Positions 1 to 8,730 of a stretch of 23,869 nt of DNA are shown here, piece after piece. The translations under genes and the position numbers were made by a program. How positions within the stretch are numbered: the first letter of the stretch is position 1; each line of letters opens with the position of its first letter. Under the pieces are notes generated by a model. That model had not been told where the DNA came from. It made no database searches and saw only the letters and a list, made by a program, of their open reading frames with translations. The DNA lies in NCBI GenBank assembly GCA_046313675.1, contig JBKBXU010000026.1:1-23869 (forward strand), given 5' to 3'. This DNA is from JBKBXU01 sp046313675. GTDB lineage: Bacteria > Bacteroidota > Bacteroidia > Cytophagales > Cytophagaceae.

Positions 1-82
1 GCAACTCAACAAAAATTCTTAAAAAATAACAAGAATGATGAAAGCACCGATTTACTTGAAACAAGAAGAATATTTAAAGTTA

Positions 83-745
83 TTAAGAACGTTTTCTCCA
101 AGCCCATCCGTTGCTTTCAGTTTTCTTTAAACTATATTTTCTTTTACATTTTCTAAATTCTTTAATTGCAATTTTCCAAAATTCATTTTTAGAAAGACTA
201 ATAACATTTCTTGCTGCAGGGTCTTTTTCAAGGGGTACTTCACGTATGGAGCTGGTCGATCCTCTCTTACCTTTAAAACGAACATCCTGAGCTGTTTTTC
301 TGTCTATTTCTTCCTGATCAGGAGTTTCATTTAATTCTGGTTTTTGTGTATGCTCTGTAAGAGGCAACTGTTGATCTATTAAAGATTCTTCTTCCAGAAC
401 AGAGATACTACTAACCTCATCTTGGGTTTCATTTTCATTCTTTTTATCCGTAAAAAATAAAACTGAGAACAATATAACAGCGGCACCACCTCCAGCACCT
501 ATAATCGCTTTCAACGTATTGCTTATAAATGGTTTAGATGCAACAGGAATAACATCTATGGTATCCATTACTTTAAAAAACCTGCTTTCCATCACAATAT
601 CATTCGCCAGTTTCTGATCATGAACGTCTTCGCTAAGTACCGGATCCAAAGCAAGTTTTGCTTCAAAATCCAGGATTTCTTCTTCCGACATCTGATTTTT
701 CAGATATTTATCAATAAGCTGATATTTTAAATATTCTGGTTTCAC
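83..745 (-). CDS. Anti-sigma-like single-pass membrane protein
   Basis: A 220-residue protein of no recognised named family. The soluble N-terminal part (about residues 1-75, starting MKPEYLKYQLIDKYL and acidic around 20-45) would be cytoplasmic. One transmembrane helix follows at about 79-99 (rich in G, A, I, L, F). The C-terminal half is hydrophilic, charged and basic at its end. The start is GTG at 745-743. It lies only 3 bp after the stop of the ECF sigma factor gene just upstream, so the two are co-transcribed. This layout (sigma, then a membrane protein with a cytoplasmic N-terminus) is the usual Bacteroidota arrangement for an anti-sigma factor that holds its sigma at the membrane; the role is inferred from context and topology, not from a motif. 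Because the sigma gene carries an amber codon, this gene may be an orphan partner. Confident that it is a gene, moderately confident of the role. Confidence 0.7.
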   Translation of the reverse strand: MKPEYLKYQLIDKYLKNQMSEEEILDFEAKLALDPVLSEDVHDQKLANDIVMESRFFKVMDTIDVIPVASKPFISNTLKAIIGAGGGAAVILFSVLFFTDKKNENETQDEVSSISVLEEESLIDQQLPLTEHTQKPELNETPDQEEIDRKTAQDVRFKGKRGSTSSIREVPLEKDPAARNVISLSKNEFWKIAIKEFRKCKRKYSLKKTESNGWAWRKRS

Positions 746-748
746 CTA

Positions 749-1312
749 TTATAGCATCTGAGCCGTTTTATTTTTTCTGGCTAATTCAATTAAAAATTTT
801 TTACACCTAAAGCTGGCTACCGTGGCCGCATTTGGACTATTAAAGCCCATCTTTTTTGCCACTTCTGTCATGGACAAATTATCAAAAATGGTATAGGTCA
901 ATAGGGTTTTACATTTAACATCCAGCTTATTGAATAAATTATTCACCATTTGCCTTCTTTCTTCCATTTCCAGTTCATCCAATACATTAGAATCAGCAAT
1001 TTCAGGTATCCTTTCATTTTCAAGATAAACAATCCTTTTCTTTTTCTTGATTCTGTTGATCCACAGATTATTTGCTATAGTGTATACAAATCCTTCAACG
1101 GAATATTCTTCTTTAAATTTATTATTAAGCACTTGCTTGTAAAATATTAATAGCGCCTCCTGCAAAATATCTTTACACTACTCTTCTTTTTCTTCTCCGC
1201 AATTCACCAATTTCTTTATTTTAGGAAATAAAGATTTGTACAGAGCCTCTAAAGCTTTGTGATCATCTCCTTTTTTTATTGCCTGTAATATTTCCGGATC
1301 TTTATTTTTCAC
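749..1312 (-). pseudogene. ECF (sigma-70 family) sigma factor with in-frame amber codon
   Basis: Read from GTG at 1312 (in-frame TAA just upstream at 1324-1322), this frame gives 187 codons, the normal ECF sigma length, interrupted by TAG at 1180-1178 (codon 45). Both sides are sigma-like. Before the stop is the region 2 start (LEALYKSLFPKIKKL), and after it comes KDILQEALLIFYKQV, the rest of region 2.1/2.2. Region 2.4 is around VEGFVYTIANNLWINR, and region 4 has an HTH (SMTEVAKKMGFNSPNAA). No frame change is needed across the stop, so this is a single nonsense codon and not an assembly indel. A 138-residue product could start at TTG 1165, but it would lack the front of region 2, which binds core RNA polymerase. 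TAG also ends exbD in this window, so genome-wide recoding is unlikely. The gene may be a recent pseudogene, a readthrough product or a sequencing error. Confidence 0.75.
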
Positions 1313-1586
1313 TTCTCCAACTTAACGATCGCTTCCAATTCAAAAACATTTTATAAGATACTAAAAAATGAATTGACCTGATTACATAAATGAGAAAACC
1401 GTTAAATTATTTTATAAAATCTTTTAATTATATATAAGTACTACAATTTAAAAAGGCAAATATTACACAACATCCCATTTTTTTAAAAAAAATAAGGGCT
1501 GGACTTAGGTCCAACCCTTATTTTAATCCGGATTAAGTAATAGATACGTTTAAAACATAATCTGTTTTAAGCTTTTAACACCTATT
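1313..1586. other. AT-rich intergenic region with no gene
   Basis: This spacer lies between the sigma factor gene and the protease gene. It is very AT-rich, with stop codons in all frames. The only structure I can support is the terminator hairpin at 1489-1524. The promoter of the sigma/anti-sigma pair should lie in 1313-1480, but I see no convincing TTG/TAnnTTTG pair there. Confidence 0.6.
1489..1524 (-). terminator. Intrinsic terminator after the metalloprotease gene (possibly bidirectional)
   Basis: A 14-bp inverted repeat has arms at 1491-1504 and 1509-1522 with a TTAG loop; the only non-Watson-Crick position is a G-U pair. A/T bases flank both sides. On the minus strand the stem runs into a stretch of T, as needed to end the protease mRNA. 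The plus-strand side also carries a short TTTT. Confidence 0.85.
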
Positions 1587-4500
1587 TTACAATTTCAGGA
1601 TTTTTATAAAACGGACATTTCCATTTTCATGCAATCTACAGATGTAAATTCCTTGTTTTGCATGGGGGATATCCAGGCTAATACTATGTGTTCCAGCTTC
1701 CATATAGCTTTTCATAGGTATAGCAATGGTATTTCCCATGGCATCCTCAACAGTTATTTGTACGTCACTTGCCTTGCTAATGGAGAAATGAATCTCTGCT
1801 GCCCCTTCAAAAGGATTTGGAGCAACATAAAACACATCTGAGTTTTCTCCTGACAGATGAATAGTTTCAATATCATCCAAAACATTCGCTCCGGCTACTG
1901 CTCCTGCATTTACAGCTGCTGAAGTCCCACTAAACGTAACAGGATCAGCAAAAGCCGATGTCTGGTCTGCACAATTGCTTCTCACACGGAATTCATATTC
2001 CCTCCCTGTCTGAAGCCCTGAGATTCTTACAGAATTCCTTTCTATAGTCCAACTGTTGTTAGAACTCCACGAGGCACCAACAAGCCTAACCCATAAATTA
2101 TATGATTGAGCTCCATAAGCTTCACTCCAACTTAACTCTGCTGAATTACTACCAGTAGCAACAGATTGCAAATTAGAAGGCACATCACAACCACTGCCGG
2201 TCGTAAACCTTACAAAAGGTGTGGAATATGATGAATTTTGGTTGGAACAATTACTCCGCACCGTAAACTCATATTCCGTATTAGGCTGTAGATCAGTCAA
2301 AAACAAATGATTAGTATTAACAGTTCTGCTATTGACTGTAGACCATGCATCCCCAACCCTTCTAAAAAACAGGAGGTAATTTTGCGCCCCTTCAGCGTCA
2401 TTCCAACGTAAAACAGCAGAATTAGAGCTTACATCCATCGCATCCAAGTTTAATGGCGTCTGGCAAACAGGCTCTGTAATGTGAACCACTACGGGTTCAG
2501 AATTTGCAGATGCTCCTTCATTGTCGGTTGCACGGGCACTAAGTGTATAAGTACCTGCTGCTACTCCATCCCATGATATGGTATAAGGTGCGCTGGTACG
2601 TTCTCCGATCTTTACATTTCCGTTAAAAAATTCTACCAGTGTTACACTTCCATCACTGTCGTATGCATCAGCGGAAACAGTAAGGTTTGCCGGAGCTGTA
2701 AAATTAACGTTGTTGACCGGAGACGTAATGCTAACAGATGGAGGAATGTTAGGCATTGGACTGAATGTTACATGGTTTATATTAAAACCATCCCCTCCCA
2801 TAACGATTCTCATTATTTTCTGTCCGGCACTAAGATTAACATCATTCACAGTTATAGTCTGCCAGTTTTGCCACCCACCTGTATTAGGCACTACCAAGGT
2901 TCCACTTATGTTTTCACCATCCATTAAAATATGGAAAGTACGTCCGGTATTTATGGAAGCTACACGAACGTCCAACTTATATCTTCCTGCAGAATTTACA
3001 TTAACGGTATATTCCAACCATTCTCCAGTAGCTATCCAGCCAACATTATATCCACCACCCACATCAGTGGTAGCCTCAATATCTACAAAATCATTTCTGT
3101 ATGCGCCACCTTGATTAGACTCTACAACATCAAAGTATGCCAGGTTCTGCCCACCGATGTCATAATCTTCTGCTTCTATTTTTCCAGGAATTGGCCATGG
3201 GTTACCACCATAAGGCCCTCTGACAATAGGGGCCAGCGTTCTAAACCTTACAAAAGGAGAAGCATAAGCTGAAGATTGTCCTGAGCAATTACTTCTTAAG
3301 GTAAATTCATACTCAGTATTTGCTTGAAGGGCACTCAGGTCTGCTGAATTATTAGAGACGGTCATCGAATTATTGGCATTCCATGATGTACCTACAATCC
3401 TATACCAAAGCAAAAAGCTTTGTGCACCAGATACAGCGTTCCAGTTTAAAGTGGCAGAGGAAGAAGTTATGTTTGTCGCATTTAAGTTAGAAGGCACACT
3501 ACATACAGGTGCATCCACATTCACAGTAACAGGTGAAGAAGTTGTTGTTGCTCCATCGTTATCAGTAGCTCTGGCTGTAAGTGTATAAGTTCCTGCGGCA
3601 ATGCCTGTCCAGTTAATGGTCCATGGAGAAGCTGTTCTCTCTCCTATTTTGGTATTACCGTTAAAAAATTCAACAAGCGTCACAGAACCATCAGGATCAG
3701 AGGCACTGGCTGTAATGGTAATGTTTGCAGGTGCAGTAAACGATGAATTATGCGTTGGTGAAGTCAGACTGACTACAGGTGGCTGATTTACAACTCCCTG
3801 ATTAGGAATAGTACCTGATATTCTGTATTCGCCCAAAGAAGCATAGTCGGTATAGCCATTGGTAAGAGGATTTCCTTCTCCTGTACCTGTTACATGGACG
3901 AAATAGGTTCCTGGTGTAATGGAAGCATTCCACACAGCAGCCGACACACCTGCAGGATTGATTGTTGTAACCAACTGGTTTTGCTGATTAAAAACCCTTA
4001 CCAGCACGTTAAGATTGGAATGTCGCGCAACAGGGCTAACGCGCAGGTTTATAGATCCACCACCTGTGGTAAAGCGAAAAACATCTACATCATTTCTGGT
4101 TTCAATAACACCAATGTTATTAGTAGCATCAACCGAACCATTGGAAGCAACTACAATATCAGAAGCAGAAGTATTGGTATTTCCATGATCATCGGTACGA
4201 TATCCGACACCGAATGTAGCACCTGACATCACAGCCATGTCATTCTGGGTATTACTGGCATTAGCGTATTCACCAATACTCCACTGAGTTATACTTCTGT
4301 GATAACCAACACCCATAATCGGAGCCCAGTTGCCATGACCTGCAAAATATTCCTCCTGAGGGGAAGTTCTTCCGTCATGGCGCAATCCAAGGGTATGGCC
4401 TGCTTCATGCGAGCTGACTTCTCCTATATTTTTTCCGTTCCTTGTAATAAACGTCCAGCAGGGTGTATCATCATTCCAGGCGAAGGAATTCATGTAAGCA

Positions 4501-5318
4501 ACTCCACCCGCTCCTGGTGCAGCAGTATTGGTAGGAGTGATAATTACCATCATTCTACGATTTCTGGGTGCTCTGTTAAAGACACTTCTATCGGTAGTAA
4601 CATTGATATTTAATGCCCTGAAATCTTCAGCAACTACTTCCCAGGCTTCTCTAAGTACGGCATCAGATAAATTCGGATGTGCCGCAACAATGGTTTGTCC
4701 CCCCAACCATCTGGTGCCGGAAACAACCTCGCCGTCTGCATCAAGATAAATTACTCCTGTAGCAGATGGCAGGCTCTGCAGCGATAAAACCGCTGCACTA
4801 TTTTTTTGAACCACTCCGTACTCATCATTTTTTTTGAATTCGGAGTGATTATGATTTTCATGGTTTCCATGATTGTGTCCTGAATGATCATCATAATCCA
4901 CGCAAAGAACATCATTGATATCAACCTCCTCAATGAAAACATCTCCAGAAGGATCGGAATAATATTTATAGGCTTTCCGCTCTTTTCTCAACACAATTTC
5001 ACCTACAACCTCATTATTCGAAATGTTGATTGAATAAGATGATAAAGATTTGTTTTTTACTGTTCCGATAACAGAGACCTTGCCATTTTCCAAAGTGGAG
5101 TAATTAACAACTCCCGGAAGGGTCTTTCCGGAGGGTAATTTTAAAGTAAAATCCTGACCAGTTGACTTCTGCAAAGCAATCACCTCTAACTGCCGGGAAA
5201 CTTCCTGGACTTTACCGAGATTGGATTTAGGTGCTTGTGCATATGCCTGCTGTATCAACAGCATGCATAAGAACAGGAAAATAATTTTAAATAGATGTTT
5301 TTTCATAGAATTATTCAT
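1587..5318 (-). CDS. Secreted reprolysin-like metalloprotease, multidomain, T9SS substrate
   Basis: A 1243-residue protein with a signal peptide (about residues 1-28, ending AYAQ). The protease domain spans roughly 185-370, with the metzincin zinc motif HEAGHTLGLRH (His304, Glu305, His308, His314) and a Met-turn at Met335. A domain like the bacterial pre-peptidase C-terminal domain follows (about 385-505), then an Ig-like domain (513-600), FN3 (605-693), a CBM6-like carbohydrate-binding domain (about 700-855), a second Ig-like domain (859-947) and two more FN3 domains (952-1040, 1045-1130). The C-terminus (about 1162-1243, starting VAPNPFEG) is a type A type IX secretion sorting domain, so the protein should be exported and anchored or released at the cell surface. 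A His-rich stretch lies in the propeptide (145-158). Met5 is an alternative start. It is transcribed alone, with a terminator at its end. Substrate unknown; the CBM suggests action on glycosylated or polysaccharide-associated targets. Confidence 0.92.
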   Translation of the reverse strand: MNNSMKKHLFKIIFLFLCMLLIQQAYAQAPKSNLGKVQEVSRQLEVIALQKSTGQDFTLKLPSGKTLPGVVNYSTLENGKVSVIGTVKNKSLSSYSINISNNEVVGEIVLRKERKAYKYYSDPSGDVFIEEVDINDVLCVDYDDHSGHNHGNHENHNHSEFKKNDEYGVVQKNSAAVLSLQSLPSATGVIYLDADGEVVSGTRWLGGQTIVAAHPNLSDAVLREAWEVVAEDFRALNINVTTDRSVFNRAPRNRRMMVIITPTNTAAPGAGGVAYMNSFAWNDDTPCWTFITRNGKNIGEVSSHEAGHTLGLRHDGRTSPQEEYFAGHGNWAPIMGVGYHRSITQWSIGEYANASNTQNDMAVMSGATFGVGYRTDDHGNTNTSASDIVVASNGSVDATNNIGVIETRNDVDVFRFTTGGGSINLRVSPVARHSNLNVLVRVFNQQNQLVTTINPAGVSAAVWNASITPGTYFVHVTGTGEGNPLTNGYTDYASLGEYRISGTIPNQGVVNQPPVVSLTSPTHNSSFTAPANITITASASDPDGSVTLVEFFNGNTKIGERTASPWTINWTGIAAGTYTLTARATDNDGATTTSSPVTVNVDAPVCSVPSNLNATNITSSSATLNWNAVSGAQSFLLWYRIVGTSWNANNSMTVSNNSADLSALQANTEYEFTLRSNCSGQSSAYASPFVRFRTLAPIVRGPYGGNPWPIPGKIEAEDYDIGGQNLAYFDVVESNQGGAYRNDFVDIEATTDVGGGYNVGWIATGEWLEYTVNVNSAGRYKLDVRVASINTGRTFHILMDGENISGTLVVPNTGGWQNWQTITVNDVNLSAGQKIMRIVMGGDGFNINHVTFSPMPNIPPSVSITSPVNNVNFTAPANLTVSADAYDSDGSVTLVEFFNGNVKIGERTSAPYTISWDGVAAGTYTLSARATDNEGASANSEPVVVHITEPVCQTPLNLDAMDVSSNSAVLRWNDAEGAQNYLLFFRRVGDAWSTVNSRTVNTNHLFLTDLQPNTEYEFTVRSNCSNQNSSYSTPFVRFTTGSGCDVPSNLQSVATGSNSAELSWSEAYGAQSYNLWVRLVGASWSSNNSWTIERNSVRISGLQTGREYEFRVRSNCADQTSAFADPVTFSGTSAAVNAGAVAGANVLDDIETIHLSGENSDVFYVAPNPFEGAAEIHFSISKASDVQITVEDAMGNTIAIPMKSYMEAGTHSISLDIPHAKQGIYICRLHENGNVRFIKILKL

Positions 5319-5349
5319 TGAGAGTTTGACATAATGCTACTACACCCTC

Positions 5350-5361
5350 GAATTATAATTC
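5350..5361. repeat. 12-bp perfect palindrome upstream of the protease gene
   Basis: GAATTATAATTC is a perfect palindrome 32 bp before the protease start, inside a very AT-rich leader. It could be an operator or part of the promoter. No clear TAnnTTTG box was found, so the role is open and chance is possible in AT-rich DNA. Confidence 0.3.
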
Positions 5362-5433
5362 TTACAAAAAATCTAAAAAAAATTAAAAAAATATATTGAC
5401 TGAACTATAAAGCTTATATTCACTAAAAATAAA

Positions 5434-6123
5434 TTAAGCTGTATACAACCTAAATCTCAAATAGTTGATCTTATTTCCTACCGACTCACGAAATTTCCGC
5501 TCATAGGTAGTTTCTATTCCGTAATGCTCTTCCAAAAGTGGGGAATTATACAGATCATCGGTATAGGTGAGTTCAGAAATATAATAAGGGAAACAGGTGT
5601 TTCCTTTATCAGCTAACAATAGGTTCTCTAAGGTAAAGTCGTAAAGAGGTTTATTATCTGTTTTCAGGTGAACGATCCCACCTTCTGACAGTATTTCTTT
5701 ATAATTTGATAAAAAAACCGGGCCCGACAAACGGTTTTTTTCATCCCTGTCCCTGGGTTTAGGATCAGGAAAGGTAATCCAAATTTCATCCACCTCCCCT
5801 TTTTCAAAAAAATCCTTTATTAATAATATAGGTGCTCTTAAAAAGGCTGCATTTTTAAGTTGATTTTCATTTGCTACGCTACTTCCCTTCCAGATTCGAG
5901 CCCCCTTAACATCTACTCCAATATAATTCCTTTGGGGAAATACCTTCGCAAGGCCGGTTGTATATTCTCCTCTTCCACATCCAAGCTCCAGGGTAATGGG
6001 CTGCTCATTTCCAAAAAAACTCCGCCAATTGCCTTTAATGTTTGTAAATACTTCTTTTCCAGGTTCAATAACATTTGCACTATTGGCATTGTATTCAAAT
6101 CTCGCCAGCTTTGTTCTTCCCAT
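5434..6123 (-). CDS. trmB: tRNA (guanine-N7-)-methyltransferase
   Basis: A 229-residue SAM-dependent methyltransferase that makes m7G46 in the tRNA variable loop. The SAM-binding motif I is LELGCGRGEY (about 45-54), followed by NYIGVDVKGARIWKG, the family block WITFPDPKPRDRDEKNR (about 115-131) and HLKTDN (152-157), all typical of TrmB. Length is normal for the family. ATG at 6123 lies 3 bp after the folC stop, so it is the last gene of the long minus-strand operon. No strong terminator is visible after it. The product is cytosolic. Confidence 0.96.
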   Translation of the reverse strand: MGRTKLARFEYNANSANVIEPGKEVFTNIKGNWRSFFGNEQPITLELGCGRGEYTTGLAKVFPQRNYIGVDVKGARIWKGSSVANENQLKNAAFLRAPILLIKDFFEKGEVDEIWITFPDPKPRDRDEKNRLSGPVFLSNYKEILSEGGIVHLKTDNKPLYDFTLENLLLADKGNTCFPYYISELTYTDDLYNSPLLEEHYGIETTYERKFRESVGNKINYLRFRLYTA

Positions 6124-6126
6124 AAT

Positions 6127-7419
6127 TTATATATCATTAAGCTCAGCGACAACAAAAGTACTGCCACCAATAAAAACTATATCTTCAGCCTGAGCCTTTG
6201 CTTTAGCCAGCAAATAGGCCTCGTTTACATCTTCTATTACCTCACCTTCCAAACCGGCACCTAATGCCTGCAAAGCCAGCATTTCTGCGTTCATCGCCCG
6301 TGGAAGTTTGGCATTGCAAAAATAATAATAGGCATGTTTCGGCAAAAGAGAAAGCACTTTATTTACATCTTTGTCTGCAGTAAGGCCAAGAACAATGTAA
6401 AGTTGTTGATGTGGAATTGAGTTCAACTGCTGAACGATGTTACTGATTCCGTCTTCATTATGACCAGTATCACACACGACCAGAGGTTTTTTCTTCAATA
6501 CCTGCCACCTTCCCTTTAAACCGGTAAGTAAGCAAACCTCTTTTAATCCATTAATCAGGTGATTCTGTGAAATTTTCCATCCTTTTTCATTAAGAACATC
6601 TACAGCCTTAAATATCCCCGGAAGGTTTTTAGTTTGATAATTTCCTGAAAGATCACAAGCGAGCTGACTTAAGAATGTACTTCCATCTTTTTCAACATCA
6701 AAATACATAATACCATCCTCTGAGCGAGGTTCGCATAGGTGATATTGCTGATCTGCAAAATATAATGGGCTGCCTTTCTGCTCAGCCACCGTAGTAAAAA
6801 CATGCTTTATTACTTCCTGGGTAAAGCTAATGATCACAGGGGTGTTTTCCTTAATAATACCTGCCTTTTCACAGGCAATAAGCTCAAGCGTATCACCAAG
6901 TATGTTTTGGTGATCATAACTTATATTGGTAATAAGAGACAATTCCGGATTAATCACATTTGTGGAATCCAACCTGCCACCTAATCCTGTTTCAATAATG
7001 GCTATATCCACTGCCTGCCGTGCGAAATAGTCGAAAGCCAAGCCAACATTCATTTCAAAGAAGGAAGGTTGAATTTCTTCAAGAAAATCTTTATGTCTTG
7101 CAACCCAATTTACCACCTCCTCAGAAGGCATTTCCTGACCGTTGATTCTAAACCTTTCCGTAAAATTTTTTAAATGAGGTGAAGTGAACAAGCCTGTTTT
7201 GTATCCGGCTGATTGCAATATGGCCGAAAGCATATGACAGGAACTACCTTTTCCATTAGTACCTGCAACATGGATGGTTTTAATTTTTCTTTCGGGATTG
7301 CCCAGATAGCGGCAAAGATTTTCTGTATTAAACAGGCCATTCTTTAAAGCCCTGGCTCCTATCTTTTGAAACATAGGAAGGCTATTGTACAGATAATCCA
7401 GCGTCTGTTGGTAATCCAC
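6127..7419 (-). CDS. folC: Bifunctional folylpolyglutamate synthase / dihydrofolate synthase
   Basis: A 430-residue Mur-ligase-family enzyme that adds glutamate to dihydropteroate and to folates. The P-loop is HVAGTNGKGSS (about 50-60). LFTSPHLKNFTERFRI and ETGLGGRLDSTNVI carry the folate- and Mg-binding loops, SYDHQNILGDT follows, and the C-terminal domain holds CDTGHNEDG, the Bacteroidota form of the usual DGAHN motif. The start is GTG at 7419. It is chosen because the N-terminus DYQQTLDYLYNSLPMFQKIG is as expected for the family, while the next ATG would remove the first helix. It sits 11 bp after the tonB-like stop and 3 bp before trmB, so it shares their mRNA. Confidence 0.96.
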   Translation of the reverse strand: MDYQQTLDYLYNSLPMFQKIGARALKNGLFNTENLCRYLGNPERKIKTIHVAGTNGKGSSCHMLSAILQSAGYKTGLFTSPHLKNFTERFRINGQEMPSEEVVNWVARHKDFLEEIQPSFFEMNVGLAFDYFARQAVDIAIIETGLGGRLDSTNVINPELSLITNISYDHQNILGDTLELIACEKAGIIKENTPVIISFTQEVIKHVFTTVAEQKGSPLYFADQQYHLCEPRSEDGIMYFDVEKDGSTFLSQLACDLSGNYQTKNLPGIFKAVDVLNEKGWKISQNHLINGLKEVCLLTGLKGRWQVLKKKPLVVCDTGHNEDGISNIVQQLNSIPHQQLYIVLGLTADKDVNKVLSLLPKHAYYYFCNAKLPRAMNAEMLALQALGAGLEGEVIEDVNEAYLLAKAKAQAEDIVFIGGSTFVVAELNDI

Positions 7420-7430
7420 TCTTAAATAAC

Positions 7431-8315
7431 TTATCGGGATTTTACAATGATGGTAATGCGGCCAACTGTAGTCGGAGGCGCTTTGGCTGTATTTGTTCTA
7501 GAGAATGTCAAATCATCAACCTGCTTCTTATAGAAAGCAACCACAGAAGGACTAACGGTTGACTCTATCATACGGGAGCTACGGATATAGCCTTGAGAAT
7601 CAACAATAATTTCGAAAACTATTTTACCGCTTTCGTTGGAAGCATCCTTTTTATCCGGAACGGAATCCCATCTCCAACCGTCAATGTCTAATTCAGGGCC
7701 TCCTCCGCCACCACCACCACCTGGGGTACCGTATTCATGTCTTGCATCAACTTTCCCTTTTGGATCACCCTGATCACCTTTTTGATCCGTATTCCCTTTT
7801 CCACCACTTGTAGGCATCAGGTTGTCCTGCCCTACTTTCCCATCCGAACCATCTTTTTTACTATCCTTTGACTCCTCATTTGTCTTAGGTTTAGTTTCAG
7901 TGACCTTCGTATCTTCCTTTGGCTTGGTAGACGTATTAGATTGTTCCTTAACTTTATGAGGGCTTTCAGCCTGATTGCTTACTATATTTTCACCTTTTTC
8001 AGCTACCGGATTAGTTTCCGGAGTGCTTTGCTGGGGTTCCGGTTGCGGATTCGGAGCCGGAGTGGGTGCTGCTTTGTCAGGCTTTGCATCTTGCTCAGAA
8101 GGTGATTCCTTTGCCGGTGTAGAACTTTTGCTGTCCCCACTACCGGCAGCATCAAAGCCTAAAGCAATTTCAACCCCCGGTATTCCCGGATTGGGGGGAA
8201 ATGGTTCTTTCCAGGCAGCAAAAAGAAGCATAAATAGTACCAACAGGCAGTGTAACCCTAAGGATACTGCCATGCCTATTCGATCGTTCTTCTTTTCTTC
8301 CTTATCCTTTTGCAT
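7431..8315 (-). CDS. TonB-like energy transducer
   Basis: The likely product is 294 residues from ATG at 8315, one base after the exbD stop. An upstream ATG at 8366 would add 17 residues inside exbD and place hydrophobic residues before the charged MQKDKEEKKND start, so I reject it. A short cytoplasmic N-terminus is followed by one transmembrane helix (about 14-35). A long periplasmic linker rich in P, K, E, S and T comes next (about 36-195), then eight consecutive glycines (199-206). The C-terminal TonB-like domain is about 209-294 (LDIDGWRWDS, then GKIVFEIIVDSQGYI). TonB proteins pass proton-motive energy from ExbBD to outer-membrane partners. The neighbours (exbB, exbD, a barrel protein) suggest a dedicated transducer and not the general siderophore TonB. 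The C-terminal domain is recognisable but divergent. Confidence 0.88.
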   Translation of the reverse strand: MQKDKEEKKNDRIGMAVSLGLHCLLVLFMLLFAAWKEPFPPNPGIPGVEIALGFDAAGSGDSKSSTPAKESPSEQDAKPDKAAPTPAPNPQPEPQQSTPETNPVAEKGENIVSNQAESPHKVKEQSNTSTKPKEDTKVTETKPKTNEESKDSKKDGSDGKVGQDNLMPTSGGKGNTDQKGDQGDPKGKVDARHEYGTPGGGGGGGGPELDIDGWRWDSVPDKKDASNESGKIVFEIIVDSQGYIRSSRMIESTVSPSVVAFYKKQVDDLTFSRTNTAKAPPTTVGRITIIVKSR

Positions 8316-8316
8316 A

Positions 8317-8730
8317 CTATTCAGGCTTGGTAGCCAAAGAAATTTTAGCGCCCAAAGCATTAACAATGCCGGCCACTTTAACTAAATATTCCACATCAAC
8401 GGTTTTATCAATATGCAATACAACTACAGGTACATTTTTATCTCCGGCTATGTATTTTTCCCCTTTCAATGCCCCTCTGAGTTCTTCTTCAAGTTTTGAG
8501 AATATAATTTTCTTCTCATTAACAAAATATTGAAGATCTTCAGTTATAGTTACATTTACTTTCTGTATTTCTATAATACCTTCTTTTGTAGAAGGAAGAT
8601 TTACCGGTAACGCAGTTGGAGTAACCAAATTAGAGGTAAGCATGAAGAATATCAACAACAGAAATATTAAATCTGTCATTGACGCCATGTTAAATTCCGG
8701 CTTAACGGTATTTTTTGACTTAAAGCGCAT
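8317..8730 (-). CDS. exbD: ExbD/TolR family biopolymer transport protein
   Basis: A 137-residue inner-membrane protein. A short cytoplasmic N-terminus (MRFKSKNTVKPEFNMASM) leads into a single transmembrane helix (about 20-36) that begins with Asp20, the conserved proton-carrying residue in MTDLIFLLLIFFML. A periplasmic domain follows, typical of ExbD/TolR (about 40-137). It overlaps the end of exbB by 11 bp and is followed one base later by the TonB-like gene, so translation is probably coupled. With ExbB it should form the proton channel and stator that energises the TonB-like protein. Confidence 0.94.
   Translation of the reverse strand: MRFKSKNTVKPEFNMASMTDLIFLLLIFFMLTSNLVTPTALPVNLPSTKEGIIEIQKVNVTITEDLQYFVNEKKIIFSKLEEELRGALKGEKYIAGDKNVPVVVLHIDKTVDVEYLVKVAGIVNALGAKISLATKPE

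Noticed and set aside
1..156. Open plus-strand frame from the window edge (ATQQKFLKNNKN... to TAA at 154-156), converging on the anti-sigma-like gene.
   Set aside because: It overlaps the anti-sigma end by 74 bp, its last third is a run of Phe/Ile/Tyr as expected of AT-rich antisense DNA, and no family is recognisable. It could be the tail of a neighbouring gene but cannot be supported here.
2710..4749. Several plus-strand open frames of 60-134 codons opposite the protease gene.
   Set aside because: They lie antisense to clear Ig, FN3, CBM6 and protease domains and have no recognisable content; shadows of the real frame.
5400..5440. AGCTTA/TAAGCT inverted repeat at the trmB stop as a terminator.
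   Set aside because: Only 6 AT-rich pairs with a loop of about 18 bases and no proper T-tract.
8316..8366. Upstream ATG that would extend the TonB-like protein by 17 residues.
   Set aside because: It lies inside exbD and would put a hydrophobic stretch before the charged cytoplasmic tail; ATG at 8315, one base after the exbD stop, fits the family.
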